Source: Azospirillum sp. OGB3 (lineage in GTDB: Bacteria > Pseudomonadota > Alphaproteobacteria > Azospirillales > Azospirillaceae). Taken from it: a stretch of 64,000 bases of DNA. The DNA lies in NCBI RefSeq assembly GCF_014192915.1, contig NZ_JACHYN010000015.1, forward strand, positions 109,043 to 173,042, read 5' to 3'. Under the pieces are notes generated by a model, which saw only the letters and a program-made list of their open reading frames with translations, was not told the DNA's origin and did not search any database. Each line of letters begins with the position of its first letter. Within the stretch, counting starts at the first letter, position 1. Position numbers and translations under genes: made by a program. Shown here one piece after another: positions 43,724-52,844 of this stretch.

Positions 43724-45396
43724 AACTGAAGGTCAAGCACAAGCTGATGCTCAGCTTCGGGGTCGTCTGCCTGCTGACCGGGCTGCTGGCGGCGTTCCAG
43801 ATGATGCGGTTCGCGGACGGCATGAAGGTCATGATGGGCATCGCCACCTACGACATCCAGGTGTCGGAGGCGGTGCGCGAGATCGAGGTGACCGAGAGCA
43901 ATCTGCGCAGCTTCCGCGAGGCGGCGACCCATGCCGCGGCGCTGGCCCAGGTTCAGGGCGGTCTGCCGGACATCACGCAACTGCGCCAGCGCTACCGCGA
44001 CGGCTCGATGGTGATGTTCGATCAGGTCGCCAAGCTGAAGCGGATCGCCGGCGAGCGGGCCGAGGAAGGCACCACGGAGGACCGCCGCCGCATCTGGGGC
44101 GAGCTGGTCGCCCAGATCAACAGCTTCGAGCAGTATTCGCGCCGCATGCTGGAGGAGGCCAACGTGCTGATGGAGCGTGTGGCCGCCGGAGCCGAACCGG
44201 AAGCGCTGGCGCAGCTGACCCGGGTGGAGGAAATGCGGGTGGCCATGGCGGGCCAGCTCGCCAGCCTGCACAGCGACATCAGCCGCCTGTCGGAGGCCGG
44301 GCGCCAGAACGTCCGGTCCCTCTACGACGATGCGGTGCGCTCCTCGATCCTGGCGCTGGTCATCGTGGTGGCGCTCGCCGTCGCCATCGCCATCCTGATC
44401 GGCAGCTCGGTCACCAAGCGGCTCGGCACCGCCATCGGCTACGTCACCCAGGTGGGCAAGGGCGACCTGACCAAGACGGTGGTGGTGCCCGGCGACGACG
44501 AGCTGGCCGAACTGGGCACCCACCTCAACGAGATGACCGGCAACCTGCGCAGCATGGCCAAGACCACCCGCGCCACGGCGGAAAGCATGCACGCCGCGAC
44601 CGCGCAGATCCGCGCCTCGACCCAGCAGCAGGCGGCCAGCGTCGCCCAGCAGCTTGCCGCCGTCGAGGAGACGACGGCGACGCTCAGCGAGATCACCGAA
44701 TCCGGCGCGCAGATCAACCGCCGCGCCCAGGACGTCGCGCAGAACGCCCAGGTCGCCGCCTCCAACTCCGAGACCGGCCTGAAGGCGGTGGAGGACACCA
44801 ACCAGGCGATGGACGCCATCCGCGAGCAGGCGGAGGCGGTCGCCGAGAACATCGTCATCCTGTCGGAGCGCACCCAGGCGATCGGCGAGATCATCCTGAC
44901 CGTCAACGACATCGCCGAGCGCTGCCACCTGCTGGCGCTCAACGCCGCCATCGAAGCCGCCGCCGCCGGCGAGCACGGCCGGACCTTCGCCGTGGTGGCG
45001 AGCGAGATCAAGAGCCTCGCCGACCAGTCGAAGGAGGCCACCGCCCAGGTCCGTTCCAACCTCAGCGAGATCCAGCACGGCATCAACGCCTCGGTCATGC
45101 TGACGGAGGAGGCGGTGAAGCGCGTCGGCGCCGGCAAGCGCCAGACCGACGCCACCCAGTCGACCATCCGCGACCTCGCCGAGAGCGTGCAGGAGAGCGT
45201 GCTCGCCTTCCAGCAGATCGTCGCCGGCACCAACCAGCAGCAGATCGGCCTGGAGCAGGTGATCCAGGCGCTCCAGAACATCCGCGAGGCGAGCAGCCAG
45301 ACCGCCGCCGGCACCCGCCAGCTCGAAGGGGCCGCCACCAACCTCAACGATCTCGGCCAGGGTCTGGTCGAGGCCGTGCGGAACTACCGCGTGTGA
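43720..45396 (+). CDS. Methyl-accepting chemotaxis protein
   Basis: The 558-residue receptor has an N-terminal membrane helix (about 8-28), a periplasmic four-helix-type sensor (about 29-205), a second membrane helix (about 207-230), HAMP and a signalling domain (about 285-558). The hairpin tip (CHLLALNAAIEAAAAGEHGRTFAVVASEIK) is well conserved. It should dock CheA through the CheW proteins. The gene start overlaps the preceding stop and precedes cheA by 61 bp. Confidence 0.92.
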   Translation: MKLKVKHKLMLSFGVVCLLTGLLAAFQMMRFADGMKVMMGIATYDIQVSEAVREIEVTESNLRSFREAATHAAALAQVQGGLPDITQLRQRYRDGSMVMFDQVAKLKRIAGERAEEGTTEDRRRIWGELVAQINSFEQYSRRMLEEANVLMERVAAGAEPEALAQLTRVEEMRVAMAGQLASLHSDISRLSEAGRQNVRSLYDDAVRSSILALVIVVALAVAIAILIGSSVTKRLGTAIGYVTQVGKGDLTKTVVVPGDDELAELGTHLNEMTGNLRSMAKTTRATAESMHAATAQIRASTQQQAASVAQQLAAVEETTATLSEITESGAQINRRAQDVAQNAQVAASNSETGLKAVEDTNQAMDAIREQAEAVAENIVILSERTQAIGEIILTVNDIAERCHLLALNAAIEAAAAGEHGRTFAVVASEIKSLADQSKEATAQVRSNLSEIQHGINASVMLTEEAVKRVGAGKRQTDATQSTIRDLAESVQESVLAFQQIVAGTNQQQIGLEQVIQALQNIREASSQTAAGTRQLEGAATNLNDLGQGLVEAVRNYRV

Positions 45397-45457
45397 CCAT
45401 GACGACGGCAGGCGCGGGCCAGGACAGGGACGAGGGCGGGCGGAAGGTGCGGGCGGC

Positions 45458-47713
45458 ATGAACGACATCCGCACGCGCCTGCTCGCCGCCTTCGACCTGG
45501 AGCACAAGGAGCACCTCGCGGCCATCCGCGAGGCCCTGCGCGCGGTCGAGAAGGACCCGGCGCACCACCCCGATCTGGTGGAGATCCACCGCCGCGCCCA
45601 CAGCCTGAAAGGTGCGGCCCGCGCCGTGGACCTGCCGGAGGTCGAGCGGCTGTCCCACTGGCTGGAGGCCGCCTTCATCGCCATCCAGCGCGGCGCCGTG
45701 CCCTTCGACGCGGCGGCCCGCGACGTGGTGCGCCGCGCGCTCGACGCCATCGAGGACGTGGTGGCCTGGGCGACCCGCGGCGGCGGCGAGGTGGACATCG
45801 CCGAGGTGCTGGCCGAACTGACCCGCATGGGCGGCGAGGGCGGCGGGCCGGAACCCGTCCAGCGCCGCCCCGCCGCGGCGGAGGCGGGGGGCGCCCCGGT
45901 CACCCCTCAGGCCGCCGCGCCGCGGTCGGCCCGCGCCGTCGACGCCTCGCAGAGCGCCGCCCTGGTCCGCATCCGCAGCGCCGGGCTGGAGCGGCTGTTC
46001 ACCGCCGCCGCCGGCCTCCTGCCCGAGATCGAGAACCAGTCCGCCCTGGTCGCCGAGCTGCGCGAGTTGCGCGGCGAATGGCGCGCCCTGGAGCGGAGCT
46101 GGCACGCCATGCGGCCCCGCCTGCTCCGCGGCGGCTCCCACGACGCCACGGGGGCCGCCGGCATCAGCTTCGCGGGCGACGAGACGGCCCTGCGCCTGTC
46201 TTCCTTCGAGCGGCGCTTCCGCGCGCTCGGCGCCTCGCTGGACGCGGCGCACCGCGCCCACGACCGCCATCTCTGGTCGTTGCGCCGCTGGGGCAGCGGC
46301 TTCCAGGACGAGGTGCGGCAACTGCGCATGCTGCCGGCGGAGTCGCAGTTCAGCAACCTCGGCCGGATGATCCGCGACATCAGCCGCGCCCAGGGCAAGG
46401 AGGTCGAGGCGGACATCCGCGGGCTGGAGACCCAGGCCGACCGGGTGGTCCTGCAACGGCTGAAGGACCCGGTGCTGCACATCGCGCGCAACGCCGTCAG
46501 CCACGGCGTCGAAACCCCGCAGGAGCGGGTGGCGGCGGGCAAGCGCGCGGCCGCGACCGTCCGCTTCGAGGCCTCGGTGGTCGGGCGCCGCCTCGTCCTG
46601 CGGGTCGAGGACGACGGGCGCGGCCCGAACCGCGAGGCCATCGCCCGCCACGCCGTGGAGCGCGGCCTGCTGGGCGCCGACGAGGCGGACTCGGCGCCGG
46701 AGGAACGACTGCTCGACCTGATCTTCGAGCCGGGCTTCTCCACCGCCCCCACCGCGAACGAATACGCCGGGCGCGGCATGGGCCTCGCCATCGTGCGGCG
46801 CGAGGTCACCCGGCTCCAGGGCTCGGTGACCCTGGCCGCGCGCGAGGGCGGCGGGACCGTCGTCACGGTGGAGGTGCCGCTCAGCCTGCTCAGCCAGCGG
46901 CTGGTCTTCGTGGCGGTCCAGGACGACATCCTGGCGATCCCCAGCAACGACGTGGCGCGCGTGCTGCGCGTCCCGGCGGCCACGCTGTTCACCGACCTCG
47001 CCGCCCCGACCATCCGGCTGGACGGGGAGGACGTTCCGGTGACGCCACTGGCCGCCTTGCTCGGCTACGACGGCGCCATGCCGCAGGGCAACGAGGCTCC
47101 GCTGGCCCTGGTCGTCCTGCGCTCCGCCGGTCGGCGGGTCGCGCTGGTCGTGGACGCGCTGATGGCCACCCGCGACTCGGTGGTCACCCCGGCGGAGGAG
47201 GTGGGAATTGACGCCGCCCGCTTCCTCGGCACCGTGCTGATGGACGACGGATCGCCGGCCCTGGTGCTGAATCCAGCCGCCCTGTCGCCGCGCCCCGGCA
47301 TGGCCCTGCCGCCGCTGCTCCGCCCGGTGGATGAGTCGGCACGGCGGCGCTCGCACATTTTGGTTGTGGACGACTCCATCACCACGCGAACCCTGGAAAA
47401 GAGCATCCTGGAGGCCCATGGTTACCGGGTCACGCTGTGCGTGGACGGGCGCGAGGCGGTCGAAACGCTCGGCGAGCTGGAGGACGTGGACCTGATCATC
47501 AGCGACGTGGAGATGCCGAGGATGGACGGGTTCGCCCTGCTCCAGGCCGTCAAGGGCAACCCCATGACCTCCGATCTGCCGGTGATCCTGGTCACCTCGC
47601 GCGCCAGCGACGAGGATCGCGAGCGCGGGCTGGACCTCGGCGCCGACGCCTACATCGTCAAGACCCGTTTCGACCAGAACGAGCTTCTGGCCGGCATCCG
47701 GCGGCTGCTGTGA
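45458..47713 (+). CDS. cheA: Hybrid chemotaxis histidine kinase CheA with C-terminal receiver
   Basis: The 751-residue protein carries a phosphotransfer domain with His48 (RRAHSLKGAAR), the dimerisation and ATPase regions (IARNAVSHGVETP, DDGRGPNR, GRGMGLAIV), a CheW-like regulatory domain and a receiver domain (about 630-751; ILVVDDSITTRTLEKS, DLIISDVEMPRMDG, and Lys in IVKTRF). Such CheA-REC fusions are seen in the Wsp and Frz types. The receiver may serve as the output or as a phosphate sink, as no separate CheY gene is present. Confidence 0.94.
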   Translation: MNDIRTRLLAAFDLEHKEHLAAIREALRAVEKDPAHHPDLVEIHRRAHSLKGAARAVDLPEVERLSHWLEAAFIAIQRGAVPFDAAARDVVRRALDAIEDVVAWATRGGGEVDIAEVLAELTRMGGEGGGPEPVQRRPAAAEAGGAPVTPQAAAPRSARAVDASQSAALVRIRSAGLERLFTAAAGLLPEIENQSALVAELRELRGEWRALERSWHAMRPRLLRGGSHDATGAAGISFAGDETALRLSSFERRFRALGASLDAAHRAHDRHLWSLRRWGSGFQDEVRQLRMLPAESQFSNLGRMIRDISRAQGKEVEADIRGLETQADRVVLQRLKDPVLHIARNAVSHGVETPQERVAAGKRAAATVRFEASVVGRRLVLRVEDDGRGPNREAIARHAVERGLLGADEADSAPEERLLDLIFEPGFSTAPTANEYAGRGMGLAIVRREVTRLQGSVTLAAREGGGTVVTVEVPLSLLSQRLVFVAVQDDILAIPSNDVARVLRVPAATLFTDLAAPTIRLDGEDVPVTPLAALLGYDGAMPQGNEAPLALVVLRSAGRRVALVVDALMATRDSVVTPAEEVGIDAARFLGTVLMDDGSPALVLNPAALSPRPGMALPPLLRPVDESARRRSHILVVDDSITTRTLEKSILEAHGYRVTLCVDGREAVETLGELEDVDLIISDVEMPRMDGFALLQAVKGNPMTSDLPVILVTSRASDEDRERGLDLGADAYIVKTRFDQNELLAGIRRLL

Positions 47714-48810
47714 GCGGCGCCCGCAAGATCCGCGTCCTGGTGGTCGAGGACTCCCCGGTCGTCCAGCAACTCCTCGCCCACGTCATCGGCGAGGACCCGC
47801 GGCTGGAACTGGCCGGGATCGCCGCCTCGGGCGAGCAGGCGCTGCGCATGGTCGACTCGCTGCGGCCGGACGTGGTCTCGCTGGACATCCGCCTGCCGGG
47901 GATCGACGGCTTCGCGGTGACCCAGCGGCTGATGCGCGACCATCCCGTGCCCATCGTCGTCGTCGCCTCCGACGTGCGCGACCTGGACATCCCGATGCGG
48001 GCGCTGCAGGCCGGGGCGCTGGCGGTTGTGGAGAAGCCGGGCAGCATGGCCCGCGCCGACTATCAGACCGTCGCCCGGCATCTCTGCACCCAGCTCACCA
48101 TCATGAGCCAGGTGAAGGTGATCCGGCAGCGCGGGCGTCCGCGCAACGGCGATGAGGAGCCCGTCGGCACCGCCGGCCGCCACAAGCGCGCCGCCGTCCC
48201 GCCGCCGCCGCCCCTGCCGCCGTCCGTGGTGAAGCGGCAGTTCCGCGCCCTGGGGATCACCGCCTCGACGGGCGGGCCGGCGGCGCTGGTGAAGCTGCTG
48301 CGCGGGCTGCCGACCAATTTCCCCGTGCCCGTCTTCGTCGTGCAGCACATCGGCGCCCCCTTCGTGGCCGGCTTCGCCTCCTGGCTGGGGTCGGTCACGC
48401 CGCTGCCGGTGGCGCTGGCCTCCGACGCGCCGCACCGGCCCGGCCACGTCTATGTCGCCCCCGGCGAGTGTCATCTCACCGCCGAACCCGGCGGGATGCG
48501 GCTGGTCCACGGCGATCCGGTCTGCGGCCAGAGGCCGTCCGGGGATGTGCTGTTCTCCTCCCTGGCCTCGGCCTTCGGCGCCGCCGCCATCGGCGTGCTG
48601 CTGACCGGCATGGGCGAGGACGGGGCGCGCGGCCTCACCGACATGCACCGGGCGGGCGCCTACACCATCGCGGAGCATGCCTCCACCGCGGTCATCCACA
48701 GCATGCCGGGGACCGCGGTCCGGCTGGGAGGCGTTACCGAGGAGCTGCCCATCGACAAGGTGGCGGCCCGTTTGCTGGAACTGGTTTCGACGGGAGTTGA
48801 GCCCTCATGA
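47710..48810 (+). CDS. cheB: CheB receptor methylesterase
   Basis: The 366-residue protein has an N-terminal receiver (VLVVEDSPVVQQLL, phospho-Asp59) and a C-terminal methylesterase with the catalytic Ser186 in TASTGGPAAL, His in FVVQHIG and Asp in GMGEDGA. The linker contains a run of Pro. CheB removes methyl esters from receptors. It starts with a GTG that overlaps the CheA stop (GTGA), consistent with a coupled operon. Confidence 0.95.
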   Translation: MSGARKIRVLVVEDSPVVQQLLAHVIGEDPRLELAGIAASGEQALRMVDSLRPDVVSLDIRLPGIDGFAVTQRLMRDHPVPIVVVASDVRDLDIPMRALQAGALAVVEKPGSMARADYQTVARHLCTQLTIMSQVKVIRQRGRPRNGDEEPVGTAGRHKRAAVPPPPPLPPSVVKRQFRALGITASTGGPAALVKLLRGLPTNFPVPVFVVQHIGAPFVAGFASWLGSVTPLPVALASDAPHRPGHVYVAPGECHLTAEPGGMRLVHGDPVCGQRPSGDVLFSSLASAFGAAAIGVLLTGMGEDGARGLTDMHRAGAYTIAEHASTAVIHSMPGTAVRLGGVTEELPIDKVAARLLELVSTGVEPS

Positions 48811-49607
48811 GTGGACCCAGGGCGCTGATTGTCATCGCCTCGCAGACGCAGGGACTTCTCCTGAAGCTGATGCTGGAGGAGCAGGGCATCGAGGCGAGCT
48901 GCGTCGAAACGGTGGAACCCGCCATCGCGGAACTGGCGCGCCGCCCCTTCGACCTGCTGATGGTGGAGGCCGACGGCGAGGCTGCCCGCACCCTGACGGA
49001 GCTGCGGCGGCGCTGCCCGGCTCCCGCCCTGCTGCTGGGTTCGGCGGAGCGGGCGGCGGAGACCGGCGCCGCCGCCGACGTGCAGTGGGCGGACCCCGCC
49101 GATTCCCAGGGCGTGGTTCAGCAGGCCATGGCGCTGCTCGACCGGCGCAACGCGCCACCGACCGTGTCCGACATCCTGCGGCGGGCGCGCATCCTGGTGG
49201 TGGACGACAGCGCGACCTACCGCGAGTTCCTGCGCGCCGAGCTGGAGGAGGACGGCTGCCACGTCGTCGCCGCGCGCAACGCCGACGAGGCGGTGGCGGC
49301 GCTGGAGGACGGCGGGCTGGACTGCGTGATCCTCGACCTCGTGATGCCCGGCACCAGCGGCACCCAGCTCTGCGAGCGGTTCGACCGTTTCCGCCGGCGG
49401 CGCGGCCTGTTCTTCCAGATCGTCATCCTGACCAGCCAGGAGGGCGACGATCGGCTGACCGCCAGCCTGACCGCCGGCGCCGACGACTTCGTCGGCAAGT
49501 CGCAGCCGATGGACATCCTGAAGATCCGCCTGATGGCCTTGCTCCGCCGGAAATACATGGTGGAGGACCATCTGGCCCGCCTGTCCCCCCCAATGCCTTC
49601 CGCATAG
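48807..49607 (+). CDS. Double receiver-domain protein, probable pathway output
   Basis: The 266-residue protein has a degenerate N-terminal receiver (RALIVIASQTQGLLLKLML; where the phospho-Asp should be the sequence reads LMVEADG) and a proper C-terminal receiver (RILVVDDSATYREFL, CVILDLVMPGTSG, with Lys in VGKSQPMD). No GGDEF, HTH or other output domain is present. The ATG overlaps the cheB stop. In Wsp operons this position is held by the receiver-diguanylate cyclase WspR, so this gene may relay the signal to the hybrid kinase next door. Confidence 0.85.
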   Translation: MSGPRALIVIASQTQGLLLKLMLEEQGIEASCVETVEPAIAELARRPFDLLMVEADGEAARTLTELRRRCPAPALLLGSAERAAETGAAADVQWADPADSQGVVQQAMALLDRRNAPPTVSDILRRARILVVDDSATYREFLRAELEEDGCHVVAARNADEAVAALEDGGLDCVILDLVMPGTSGTQLCERFDRFRRRRGLFFQIVILTSQEGDDRLTASLTAGADDFVGKSQPMDILKIRLMALLRRKYMVEDHLARLSPPMPSA

Positions 49608-49697
49608 AGGGTGGATAGGGCTTTCAGGCGCTTTCATCCCCGGCGCACCAAAGGTTAAGGTGCTACACCTTCAGCTCCAGCGGTTAGAGAGACCGAC

Positions 49698-51293
49698 GTG
49701 ACGCCTCGGCACAGCAACAGGACCAGCCTCGATGCCGCGCCAGCGGAGACGGAGTGCGTTGAGAACGCGCTGCGCATCTGCCGCGCCGCCGCGCTGCCCG
49801 CCTTCGTGCTGACCGGGCCACCGCACGCCGCCACCCTCTTCGCCAACGACGCGCTCTGCGCGCTGCTTGGCAAGGAGCCGGCGGCGGACGGGCTGCCGGC
49901 CCCGGCTTGGTTCGGGCCGGTCTGGCCGGCGGTGCTGGGCACCGTCGATCCGCTGTTTTCGGGCGACACCGAGGAGCCGGTCGGCATCGAGCTTCTGCCG
50001 GTGGGCGACGCCGACCCCGCGGCGTTCCAGGGCGTGCCGCTGACCCAGGACGGGCAGACGGTCGGCGTGCTGGCCCTGTCCAGCCGGGCGGCCCCGGACG
50101 ACCGGGTCGTCGCCCGCATGGAGCGGGAAATGCGCGCGGAGATCGAACGGACGACCGCCGCCCGCTCCCGCTTCCTGGCCTCGGCGAGCCACGACCTGCG
50201 CCAGCCGTTCCAGGCGATGCGCCTGTTCCTCGACGCGCTGTGCAGCCAGATCAGCGACGAGAAGGCGCTCAGCACGGCGGAGATGCTGGGCAACGCCATG
50301 ACGGCGGGCGAGCGGCTGCTGAACGCGCTGCTCGACATCTCCACGCTGGACGCCGGTACGGTGACTCCGGACCCGCAGCCGGTCGCCCTGGACGAGCTTT
50401 TGGGGCAGCTCGTGGAGGAGTTCCGGCCGCAGAGCGAGGAGAAGGGCCTGCGCCTGCGCGCCCGCCTGTGCCCCGGCGCGGTGGAGACCGACCCGGTGCT
50501 GTTCGGGCGGGTGATGCGCAACCTGCTGACCAACGCCATCCGTTACACCCGGCACGGCGGCCTGCTGCTCGCGATGCGACGGCGCGGCAACCGCTGGCGA
50601 ATCGATGTGTGGGACACCGGCTTCGGCATCCCCGAGGAGCAGTTGACCGCCATCTTCGACGAGTTTCACCAGCTCCAGAACCCCAACCGCGATCCCACCC
50701 GCGGGCTGGGCCTCGGCCTCGCCATCGTCCGCCGTCTGGCCGAGCTTCTCGGACTCCAGGTCGAGGTGCGGTCGCGCATCGGGCGTGGCACCGTCTTCTC
50801 CGTCTCGCTGGAAGCGGCGAGCCCGCTGGCCGCACCGCCGCCCAGCCACACCGCCGTTCCCACCACCACCGCCGCAGCCCCGCCGCTGACCGGGATGACC
50901 GTGCTGGCCGTGGACGACGAGGCCATGGTCCTGACCGGACTTCAGATGATCCTGGAAAGCTGGGGCTGCACCGTCGCCGCGGCGAGCGACATGCGGGAGG
51001 TCTTCGCGGTGCTGGACGGGTTGCCGGACGCGCCGTCGGTCATCCTGACCGATCTGCGGCTGCCTGGGAAGGTGTCCGGCTTCGATGTGATCGACCGGGT
51101 GCGCCGCCTCTATGGCCGCGAGATCCCCGCCGTGGTCCTCAGCGGCGAGACGGCCCAGAGCGCGCTTCTGGAAGGCCAGCGCCGCGGCTGCTCCTTCCTG
51201 CACAAGCCCCTCCACCCCGGCGATCTGCGGCAGGTCCTGGAGCGGCTGCGCGAGGGTGAGGGGGATGGTGGGGAAAAGGGCGAGGTGGCGTAA
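49698..51293 (+). CDS. Hybrid sensor histidine kinase
   Basis: The 531-residue cytoplasmic protein starts at GTG 49698. An N-terminal PAS-like region (about 20-140) is followed by the HisKA region (SASHDLRQPFQ, His165) and HATPase (NLLTNAIRYTRHGG, DTGFGIP, GLGLGLAIVRR), and a C-terminal receiver (about 398-520, TVLAVDDEAMVLTGL, phospho-Asp near 452). There are no membrane helices. It follows the double-receiver gene after 90 bp containing a small inverted repeat (AAGGTG-CTA-CACCTT, 49657-49671). It may take part in the chemosensory output. Confidence 0.88.
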   Translation: MTPRHSNRTSLDAAPAETECVENALRICRAAALPAFVLTGPPHAATLFANDALCALLGKEPAADGLPAPAWFGPVWPAVLGTVDPLFSGDTEEPVGIELLPVGDADPAAFQGVPLTQDGQTVGVLALSSRAAPDDRVVARMEREMRAEIERTTAARSRFLASASHDLRQPFQAMRLFLDALCSQISDEKALSTAEMLGNAMTAGERLLNALLDISTLDAGTVTPDPQPVALDELLGQLVEEFRPQSEEKGLRLRARLCPGAVETDPVLFGRVMRNLLTNAIRYTRHGGLLLAMRRRGNRWRIDVWDTGFGIPEEQLTAIFDEFHQLQNPNRDPTRGLGLGLAIVRRLAELLGLQVEVRSRIGRGTVFSVSLEAASPLAAPPPSHTAVPTTTAAAPPLTGMTVLAVDDEAMVLTGLQMILESWGCTVAAASDMREVFAVLDGLPDAPSVILTDLRLPGKVSGFDVIDRVRRLYGREIPAVVLSGETAQSALLEGQRRGCSFLHKPLHPGDLRQVLERLREGEGDGGEKGEVA

Positions 51294-51326
51294 GCCGGCC
51301 TTTCCCGATATCCGTCGCGGAGCCGC

Positions 51327-52145
51327 CTAAACCCAGCGGTCGCCGTGGCTGTAGACGACCAGCCGGTTGCCGCGGGCGAAGCCGGCCAGCGACACGCCGC
51401 AGCTCTCCGCCATGCGCACCGCCAGCCCGGTGGGGGCGGAGATGGCGACCAGCCCGCTGATGCCCAGCCGGGCGGCCTTCTGAACCAGCTCGTAGCTGGC
51501 CCGGCTGGAGGTCAGGACGAAGCCGCCCCGCCGGTCCACGCCCGTGCGCACCAGCCAGCCGATCAGCTTGTCCAGCGCGTTGTGGCGGCCGACATCCTCG
51601 CGCACCGCCAGGATGTCCCCCGCCGCGTCCACCCAGGCGACGCCGTGGGCCGCCCCGGTGGCGCGGTGCAGGGTCTGGCGTTCGGCGAAGCGGGGCAGCG
51701 CCCGCTCCACCGCGCCGACCGACAGCCGCCCGCCCGAGGGCACGGGCTGGCCGGACCGGGCGATGGCCTGGAGGCTCTCCACCCCGCAGACGCCGCAACC
51801 CGACCGCCCGGCGATGCTGCGCCGCTTGCCCTTCAGCGCCATGAAGCGCTCCATCGGGATTTCCATGCGGACCTCGATGCCGTCGCAGCCCTCCACCACC
51901 CGCAGGCTCTCCAGCTCCTCCGCGTCGGCGACGATCCCCTCCGTCAGGGAGAAGCCGAGGCCGAACTCCTCCAGGTCGTCGGGGGTCGCCAGCATCACCG
52001 CATGGACGATGCCGTTGTAGGCGATGGCGACGGGCACCTCCTCCACCACCGCGTCATCGCAGAGCTGGGCGGCGTCCGGACCCAGCCGCAGGACGGTCAT
52101 CCGGTGGGTGTTGGGCGGCGCTGCGACGTCGATGGCGAGGCTCAT
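51327..52145 (-). CDS. fdhD: Formate dehydrogenase accessory sulfurtransferase FdhD
   Basis: The 272-residue protein transfers sulfur from the IscS cysteine desulfurase to the molybdenum cofactor of formate dehydrogenase. The essential CxxC is in GRSGCGVCG (about 116-124), and the REDVGRHNALDKLIG segment is diagnostic. ATG 52145 has an AAGGA about eight bases upstream. It ends the minus-strand formate dehydrogenase operon, separated from fdoI by a short palindrome. Confidence 0.95.
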   Translation of the reverse strand: MSLAIDVAAPPNTHRMTVLRLGPDAAQLCDDAVVEEVPVAIAYNGIVHAVMLATPDDLEEFGLGFSLTEGIVADAEELESLRVVEGCDGIEVRMEIPMERFMALKGKRRSIAGRSGCGVCGVESLQAIARSGQPVPSGGRLSVGAVERALPRFAERQTLHRATGAAHGVAWVDAAGDILAVREDVGRHNALDKLIGWLVRTGVDRRGGFVLTSSRASYELVQKAARLGISGLVAISAPTGLAVRMAESCGVSLAGFARGNRLVVYSHGDRWV

Positions 52146-52167
52146 GGCGGTATCCTTCTTAGGAATT

Positions 52168-52191
52168 CCCCTCTCCACTCCGGGGAGAGGG
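52168..52191. repeat. Short palindrome CCCCTCTCC/GGAGAGGG
   Basis: A GC-rich hairpin sequence (CCCTCTCCACTCCGGGGAGAGGG) lies between fdoI and fdhD. It matches the outer arm of the repeats at 4327 and 57147, and looks like a reduced copy. Confidence 0.6.
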
Positions 52192-52211
52192 CTATAAGCG
52201 CCCTCAAGCGA

Positions 52212-52844
52212 TCAATGCCCGGTTTCCTTGCCGGTCACCTGGCGGAACCAGCGCGGATGGTGCTTGCGCGCCCAGGCGTGGGTGACCACCCCCTCGACCA
52301 TCGCGCGGATCGTGCCCTGCACCCACAGCGCCGCGTAGACATGGACGATGATGCTGGCGATCAGCACCAGCGCGCTGGCGGCGTGGACCAGCAGCGCCAC
52401 GCGGATGATCGGGATCGGGAAGTAGCCCGCGAAATAGGGCCGCCATGCGATCACGCCCGACACCAGCAGCAGGATCATGCACAGCACCATGACCCAGAAC
52501 ATGCCCTTCTGGCCGCCGTTGTAACGGCCGATGTCGCCGACCTCGTTGCCCTTCATCACCTCCTTCACCGACATCATCCATGTCACATCCTCCTTGTTGA
52601 TGAGGTTGTGGTGGGCGTAGCGGAAGAACTGGCGGGCGAAGGCGAGGAACATCACCACCCCGACGAAGGGATGGACGATGCGGGCGAGCTGCGGCGTGCC
52701 GAACACGCCGGTCAGCCAGAAGAAGGCCGGGTAGAAGAAGGCCAGCCCGGAGATGGCCAGCAGCACGAAGCAGACCGCCACGATCCAGTGGTTGATGCGC
52801 TCCGCGGCGCAGTAGCGTTGGATCAGCTTTTCCGACGTCTTCAC
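52212..52844 (-). CDS. fdoI: Formate dehydrogenase cytochrome b556 (gamma) subunit
   Basis: The 210-residue membrane protein has four helices and the FdnI/FdoI pattern (ERINHWIVAVCFVLLAISGLAFF, with a haem His; later ALLVHAASALVLIASIIVHVYAALW). It anchors the dehydrogenase and passes electrons to quinone. It starts with GTG overlapping the beta subunit stop (GTGA). Confidence 0.95.
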   Translation of the reverse strand: MKTSEKLIQRYCAAERINHWIVAVCFVLLAISGLAFFYPAFFWLTGVFGTPQLARIVHPFVGVVMFLAFARQFFRYAHHNLINKEDVTWMMSVKEVMKGNEVGDIGRYNGGQKGMFWVMVLCMILLLVSGVIAWRPYFAGYFPIPIIRVALLVHAASALVLIASIIVHVYAALWVQGTIRAMVEGVVTHAWARKHHPRWFRQVTGKETGH

